DNA from: BOKV01 sp041739465
GTDB taxonomy: Bacteria > Pseudomonadota > Alphaproteobacteria > Rhizobiales > Rhizobiaceae
Direction: 5' to 3'
DNA length: 64,000 nt
Assembly (NCBI GenBank): GCA_041739465.1
Contig: JBGSNX010000059.1
Span: 49,950 to 113,949, forward strand
Both the position numbers and the translations under genes were made by a program. Below, one piece after another: positions 60,268-64,000 of this stretch. Within the stretch, counting starts at the first letter, position 1; the number at the start of each line of letters is the position of its first letter. The notes under the pieces are model-generated. The model was not told the origin of the DNA. It saw nothing but the letters and a program-made list of their open reading frames with translations, and searched no databases.

Positions 60268-60807
60268 ATGCTCGATGATGTCTACAATTCAAAAATACTC
60301 GAATACGCCGGAAACATCGGCCGGTCTGGCAGGCTTGCCGCCCCTGACGCCAGCGCCAAAGCGCATTCCAAGCTTTGCGGCTCGACCGTGATTGTCGACA
60401 TCACCATGGAAAACGGCGCAGTTACCGACTTTGCCCATGAGGTGAAGGCGTGCGCGCTCGGCCAGGCTTCCTCATCCATCATGGCGCGAGTGGTGGTCGG
60501 CTCCACTGCCGCCGAATTGAAGGCGCTGCGAAAGACCATGTACGCCATGCTCAAGGACAACGGTCCTTCGCCCGAAGGCAAGTTCGCCGAGTTCCGCTTC
60601 CTTGAGCCGGTGCGCGAATACAAGGCCCGCCACGCCTCGACGCTCCTGACCTTTGACGCGGTGGTCGACGCCATCGAGCAGGTTGAAGCCAAGGTGAAGA
60701 CGCAAGCTGCCCTTGAGCGGCAGGCAAAGCAGCAGAAACTCGAAAAGGTGAAGGGCGCGGCAGTGCATGCGCTGAACGCATCGGGCATCAAGTTCAGGGT
60801 CCGATGA
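60268..60807 (+). CDS. IscU/NifU-like iron-sulfur scaffold protein
   Basis: The 179-residue protein has the NifU-N/IscU-like fold: HSKLCGSTVIVDI (first Cys), VKACALGQASSSIMA (second Cys) and RHASTLLTFDAV, where the His of the third site is kept but the following ligand Cys of IscU is Ala. This variant occurs in Rhizobiales homologues. It ends in a charged helix. Its role in Fe-S assembly is uncertain given the missing Cys. AGGA precedes the ATG. The yidD start overlaps its stop (ATGA). Confidence 0.8.
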   Translation: MLDDVYNSKILEYAGNIGRSGRLAAPDASAKAHSKLCGSTVIVDITMENGAVTDFAHEVKACALGQASSSIMARVVVGSTAAELKALRKTMYAMLKDNGPSPEGKFAEFRFLEPVREYKARHASTLLTFDAVVDAIEQVEAKVKTQAALERQAKQQKLEKVKGAAVHALNASGIKFRVR

Positions 60808-61127
60808 GCGGAAAGACCGGCGCGCCGCACAGCCATGCGCCGCAGGGCAATCGCAAAGGGGCTGGCCGCAATTATGCCGGACCCTGGCGCAAGACGCCCG
60901 GAAGGCTGATCGGCACTGGCCTCATTCGCCTCTACCAGCTGACGCTTTCGGGCTTCATAGGCCAGTCCTGCCGGCACCAGCCGACCTGCTCGGAATATGC
61001 CTATGAGGCGGTGGCGCGGTATGGCCTCATCCCCGGCTCGTGGCTCGCCTTCTGGCGAGTGCTGCGCTGCAATCCCTGGGGCACAAGCGGCCATGACCCT
61101 GTTCCGCAAAAGATGCGCTGGTGGTAA
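60804..61127 (+). CDS. yidD: Membrane protein insertion efficiency factor YidD
   Basis: The 107-residue protein matches YidD: LIRLYQLTLSGFIGQSCRHQPTCSEYAYEAVARYGLIPGSWLAFWRVLRCNPW with conserved Cys and HDPVPQ. It aids YidC-dependent insertion at the inner membrane. It is normally near rnpA-yidC; here it is translationally coupled to the scaffold gene, as in other Rhizobiales. Confidence 0.95.
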   Translation: MSGKTGAPHSHAPQGNRKGAGRNYAGPWRKTPGRLIGTGLIRLYQLTLSGFIGQSCRHQPTCSEYAYEAVARYGLIPGSWLAFWRVLRCNPWGTSGHDPVPQKMRWW

Positions 61128-61157
61128 GGCTCTTCCAAATCCGGTCCGGAGCCTTGC

Positions 61158-62150
61158 ATGAAATCCTTTCCTTCGCTCACTGTTGAAGTCACCCGCGGCG
61201 GCCATGTCGAAAGCCGCCATCTTGTCGACGCGGTAATTGCCGATGCCGATGGCAAGATCGTTCGCGTTCACGGCATAGCTCAGCGCCCGGTGTTTCCACG
61301 ATCTGCCAACAAGGCACTGCAGGCATTGGCACTGGTTGAATCCGGCGCTGCCGACAAGTTCGGCCTTGAGCCGCGCCACATCGCGCTCGCTTGCGCCTCG
61401 CACAATGGCGAGGAAATGCATGTGGCGGCGGCTGGCGAAATGCTGGCAAAAGCCGGCATGCCGCAGACCTGCCTTGAATGCGGCGCGCAGCTTCCTTCAC
61501 TGAAGGCCGACCAGGACCGGCTGGCGCTGGCGCACGAACCTGCCCGCGCCATCCACAACAATTGCTCGGGCAAGCATTCGGGGTTTCTCTGCTATGCCGC
61601 CGGCGAGGGAATAGATCCGGCGGGCTATGTGAAATTCGGCCACAAGGTGCAGCGGGCGATCGCCGCCAATTTGACCGAAGTCACCGGCGCGGTGCACGGC
61701 GAGGACAATTACGGCATCGACGGCTGTTCGATCCCCACCTACGCAATCCCGCTCGAAAATCTGGCTGTCGCCTATGCCAGATTTTCGGTTGGTGCAGACA
61801 AGGATGCCGGCCGCGCCGCTGCGATGGTGCGCATTCGCGATGCCTGCATGGCCCATCCTGAAATGGTGGCCGGCACCGGCCGGTTCGACACCGAAATCAT
61901 AGCCGGCATGAAGGGCAGGGTGTTTAGCAAAACCGGCGCCGAGGGCGTGTTCGTGGTCAGCCTTCCCGAGCTTGGCATCGGCTTTGCGCTCAAGGCGCAT
62001 GACGGCGCGGCGCGCGCTGCTGAAGTCGCCACGGCGCGGCTGATTGAATCTCTGCTTCAACTTTCACAAACCGAAGCCAAGCTTTTGAAACGACTCGCCA
62101 ATCCGCAAATGCACAACTGGAACGGCATCCATGTTGGCGGCCTGCGGTGA
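61158..62150 (+). CDS. L-asparaginase II (Rhizobium AnsA/ReAV class)
   Basis: The 330-residue enzyme belongs to the asparaginase II family (PF06089). The Ser-x-x-Lys dyads are FPRSANKALQALAL and a Ser in ACASHNGEE, with metal/Cys-site region NNCSGKHSGFLCYA and VHGEDNYGIDGCSIPTYA. It hydrolyses asparagine to aspartate and ammonia and is unrelated to E. coli asparaginases. The start ATG has GGAG upstream. It is 30 bases after yidD. Confidence 0.9.
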   Translation: MKSFPSLTVEVTRGGHVESRHLVDAVIADADGKIVRVHGIAQRPVFPRSANKALQALALVESGAADKFGLEPRHIALACASHNGEEMHVAAAGEMLAKAGMPQTCLECGAQLPSLKADQDRLALAHEPARAIHNNCSGKHSGFLCYAAGEGIDPAGYVKFGHKVQRAIAANLTEVTGAVHGEDNYGIDGCSIPTYAIPLENLAVAYARFSVGADKDAGRAAAMVRIRDACMAHPEMVAGTGRFDTEIIAGMKGRVFSKTGAEGVFVVSLPELGIGFALKAHDGAARAAEVATARLIESLLQLSQTEAKLLKRLANPQMHNWNGIHVGGLR

Positions 62151-62220
62151 ATCTTCACCGGAACTTGAAAGGCGCAGCTTTCTCAAGCAGAATCAGAACT
62201 TGAACAAGCCGGGAGCCAGC

Positions 62221-63342
62221 ATGTCCATCGCAACAGATACCAGCCGGGACGAGATGCACCGCCAGGCAAAACGCTGGCTGTGGATCGCCTCCGCAGTGAC
62301 CGGCATCCTGCCCGGTCTTGCCGCGCTCGCGGTGTTGGCCGGCGCGCCCTACTGGACGCTGCTGTTGCCTCCCTTGTTCTATTATGGCGGCGTGCCGCTG
62401 CTGGATGCGCTTGTTGGCGAAGACCCGTTCAACCCGCCAGACGGCGATGTGGAGGAACTTTCCGCAGACCCGTGGTACCGCTTCTTGCTGTTCGCCTCGA
62501 TACCCGTCGGATGGTTTTCACTGATCGCGTCCGCGGCAATTGCCTGCGCGCCGGCAACGCCGTGGTGGGCGTTTTTCGCCGCAACGATTTCAGCAGCGAT
62601 CATCTCGGGCAGCGCCATCACCGTTGGCCATGAGCTTGGCCACAAGTCGAGCCTCACCGACCAGTGGGGCGCAAAATTAGCCAACGCGCTTTCGGGCTAC
62701 GGCCATTTCTGCATCGAGCACAATCGCGGCCACCATGTGATGGTGGCAACGCCGCAAGACCCCGCATCGGCGCGCTACGGCGAAAGCGTCTGGCGCTTTG
62801 CAACGCGCGAGATACCCGGCACCTTCACTCGCGGCTGGGAGATCGAGCGCGAACGGCTGGCGAAGAAGGGCCTGCCTTTCTGGCACTGGCGCAACGACAT
62901 CCTGCAGGGCTATGCGATCACGCTTGCCGCTACGCTTGCGCTTTTGCTTGCCTTTGGCTGGAAGGCGCTGCCTTTCATGGCGATCAATTGCCCGGTCGGC
63001 TGGATGCACTTGACCTTTGCCAATTATGTCGAGCATTACGGCCTCAAGCGCGACAAGCGGCCGGATGGCAGATACGCCGCCTGCGAGCCGCGCCATTCGT
63101 GGAACACCAACCACATCGTATCCAACCTGCTGCTGTTTCATTTGCAGCGCCATTCCGACCACCATGCAAACCCGCTGCGGCCCTATCAGGCGCTGCGCAA
63201 TTTCGCCGATCTGCCGCGCCTGCCATCGGGCTATCCCGGCTCGTTCCTGATTGCCGCTGTGCCGCCGCTGTGGTTCGCCGTGATGAACCCCAAGGTGCTG
63301 GCCTGGGCCGGCGGCGACATGGAAAAGGTGAACCGCGGCTGA
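62221..63342 (+). CDS. AlkB-type non-haem di-iron alkane/fatty-acyl hydroxylase
   Basis: The 373-residue membrane enzyme has the AlkB histidine boxes HELGHK, EHNRGHH, NYVEHYGL and LQRHSDHH, with about five or six membrane helices. It hydroxylates terminal methyl groups of medium-chain alkanes or fatty acids with rubredoxin as donor. No rubredoxin gene is adjacent. GGGAG precedes the ATG at 62221. The EHYGL spacing is typical of true AlkB rather than desaturases; xylene monooxygenase is less likely. Confidence 0.9.
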   Translation: MSIATDTSRDEMHRQAKRWLWIASAVTGILPGLAALAVLAGAPYWTLLLPPLFYYGGVPLLDALVGEDPFNPPDGDVEELSADPWYRFLLFASIPVGWFSLIASAAIACAPATPWWAFFAATISAAIISGSAITVGHELGHKSSLTDQWGAKLANALSGYGHFCIEHNRGHHVMVATPQDPASARYGESVWRFATREIPGTFTRGWEIERERLAKKGLPFWHWRNDILQGYAITLAATLALLLAFGWKALPFMAINCPVGWMHLTFANYVEHYGLKRDKRPDGRYAACEPRHSWNTNHIVSNLLLFHLQRHSDHHANPLRPYQALRNFADLPRLPSGYPGSFLIAAVPPLWFAVMNPKVLAWAGGDMEKVNRG

Positions 63343-63439
63343 CGCAGGCCATGGCGCGATGGAGGCCATGCGTTGCCCGGCAAGTCGGCGTGTAACGACG
63401 GGCACTGTGCTCCTCCTGCCCCTTGCCTTTGAGCGGGTC

Positions 63440-63670
63440 TGAAGGACCGGCACTGCGCCCCTCTCCCCCATTGCGGGGGAGATGTCTGCGCCAGCAGACA
63501 GAGGGGGGTGACTTGGTCGAGCATACCCCCTCTGCCCCTTCGGGGCTTTCCGGGGCGAGCCACGGGTCTCGCCCGCCCTGCGGGCCCCCACAAGGGGGAG
63601 GGGCTTTTTCCCGTACACCCACCCCTTCGACCTCATCCTGAGCTTGTCGATGGGCGAGGTCGAAGGCCTC
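63440..63670. repeat. Mosaic of extragenic palindromic repeats
   Basis: The 430-base gap after the hydroxylase holds no credible gene. It contains at least four hairpins: CTCCCCC/GGGGGAG (about 63462-63481), GTCTGC/GCAGAC (63484-63499), GCCCC-TTCG-GGGC (about 63535) and an 11-bp stem CCTTCGACCTC/GAGGTCGAAGG (63624-63666) containing the CCTGAGCTTGTCGA word familiar from alphaproteobacterial extragenic repeats. The run looks like several repeat units inserted into one another. Confidence 0.72.
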
Positions 63671-63772
63671 TCGATGACACACCCGGCCACGCACACATGT
63701 GAATAGTTGCGCCTCCCGCTTGCGTTGTACCCGGCAAATCCCCATCTTCACTTCGGGTTCATGGGGGCCGCG

Positions 63773-64000
63773 ATGGCAGGAATCATCTTCAAGACGAGCG
63801 ATGAACTGGAAGCCTGGCTGAAAGGCAAGCCGGGGGAATGGGCGCAGACGATTGCCCACCGCACGGCAATGCGCGTGTTTCCGCTTTTTGCGGGAGAATG
63901 GCAGTCCAAGCGGACTATCAAAAGAAAGCAGGGATTGACGCTTGCCGTTTTCAGGGCAAGTCTCATTTCGGGGGTTGCGCTCAAAAATCCAACCCCCGAA
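63773..64000 (+). CDS. Unidentified protein, 3' partial
   Basis: A frame of at least 76 residues is open to the window end, so it was not closed by a stop. It begins MAGIIFKTSDELEAWLKGKPGEWAQTIAHRTAMRVFPLF and continues with basic WQSKRTIKRKQGLTLAVFRASL. An in-frame ATG at 63761 is another start. I do not recognise the family; the sequence looks cytosolic and helical. Confidence 0.6.
   Translation, partial: MAGIIFKTSDELEAWLKGKPGEWAQTIAHRTAMRVFPLFAGEWQSKRTIKRKQGLTLAVFRASLISGVALKNPTPE

Noticed and set aside
60282..61421. 379-codon minus-strand frame across the scaffold, yidD and asparaginase genes
   Set aside because: It spans three convincing genes on the other strand and shows no domain.

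Overview
The window is about 58-60% G+C by eye, has short intergenic gaps and Shine-Dalgarno-led genes on both strands, and reads as the chromosome of an alphaproteobacterium of the Rhizobiales (Hyphomicrobiales), most like the Phyllobacteriaceae/Ahrensiaceae side of the order. The evidence is gene content and order: ctaA with a DUF2842 gene and argC; rplM-rpsI; phaC beside an alanine-type aminotransferase, hom, glpX and recJ; tandem cold-shock protein, DUF192 protein, tRNA-Pro, the NDUFS4-like protein and tRNA-Arg; a complete urtABCDE operon; a complete aapJQMP operon; cysE with a DUF3126 gene; folE-hisI. Genus cannot be fixed from the sequence alone.

Layout. 1-4 kb: the end of an exopolysaccharide locus (Wzz/BY-kinase-like co-polymerase cut by the window edge, CelD-type acetyltransferase, polysaccharide deacetylase). 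4-11 kb: haem A synthase, argC, agmatinase, quinone reductase, AhpD-like protein, branched-chain aminotransferase and a cyclic-nucleotide-gated K+ channel. 11-17 kb: mannose-1-phosphate guanylyltransferase with an unusual C-terminus, exported unknown proteins, an exported caspase-fold protein and the L13/S9 operon. 17-28 kb: PHB synthase, lipoprotein, aminotransferase, small Cys-containing exported proteins, hom, glpX, recJ, tRNA-Glu. 28-32 kb: lipid-anchored DUF882/M15-like protein, glyoxalase I, double cold-shock protein, DUF192 protein, two tRNAs and a complex I accessory subunit.

32-38 kb is the urea/short-amide ABC transporter operon on the minus strand. Upstream of urtA there is a consensus-quality sigma-54 promoter and a full CtrA-type box, which together suggest nitrogen and cell-cycle input. 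38-47 kb holds a tandem-barrel outer membrane protein, a non-pyrrolysine MttB-family methyltransferase and the general amino acid transporter aapJQMP. With the asparaginase at 61 kb, much of the window concerns acquisition and processing of nitrogen compounds.

47-57 kb contains a flavin monooxygenase, zinc-finger protein, hydrolase, cysE, a LapG-family (BTLCP) cysteine protease, a tandem-PilZ protein, a PAS_5 protein, a strong small-RNA candidate resembling the suhB/MmgR family, a rhomboid protease, a CBS-pair protein and a patatin-like phospholipase. 57-64 kb contains hisI, folE, an exported Tyr/Pro-rich protein, a BASS transporter, an Fe-S scaffold-like protein, yidD, asparaginase II, an AlkB-type hydroxylase, a mosaic of extragenic palindromic repeats and an unidentified gene cut by the window end.

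I found no insertion sequence, prophage, CRISPR array, rRNA operon or defence island. The less ordinary signals are regulatory and RNA-level (37.9, 54.7, 27.8 and 16.9 kb) and a few domain-level oddities (dead P-loop kinase, eroded or novel domain on a guanylyltransferase, duplicated barrel, matched four-Cys exported proteins).
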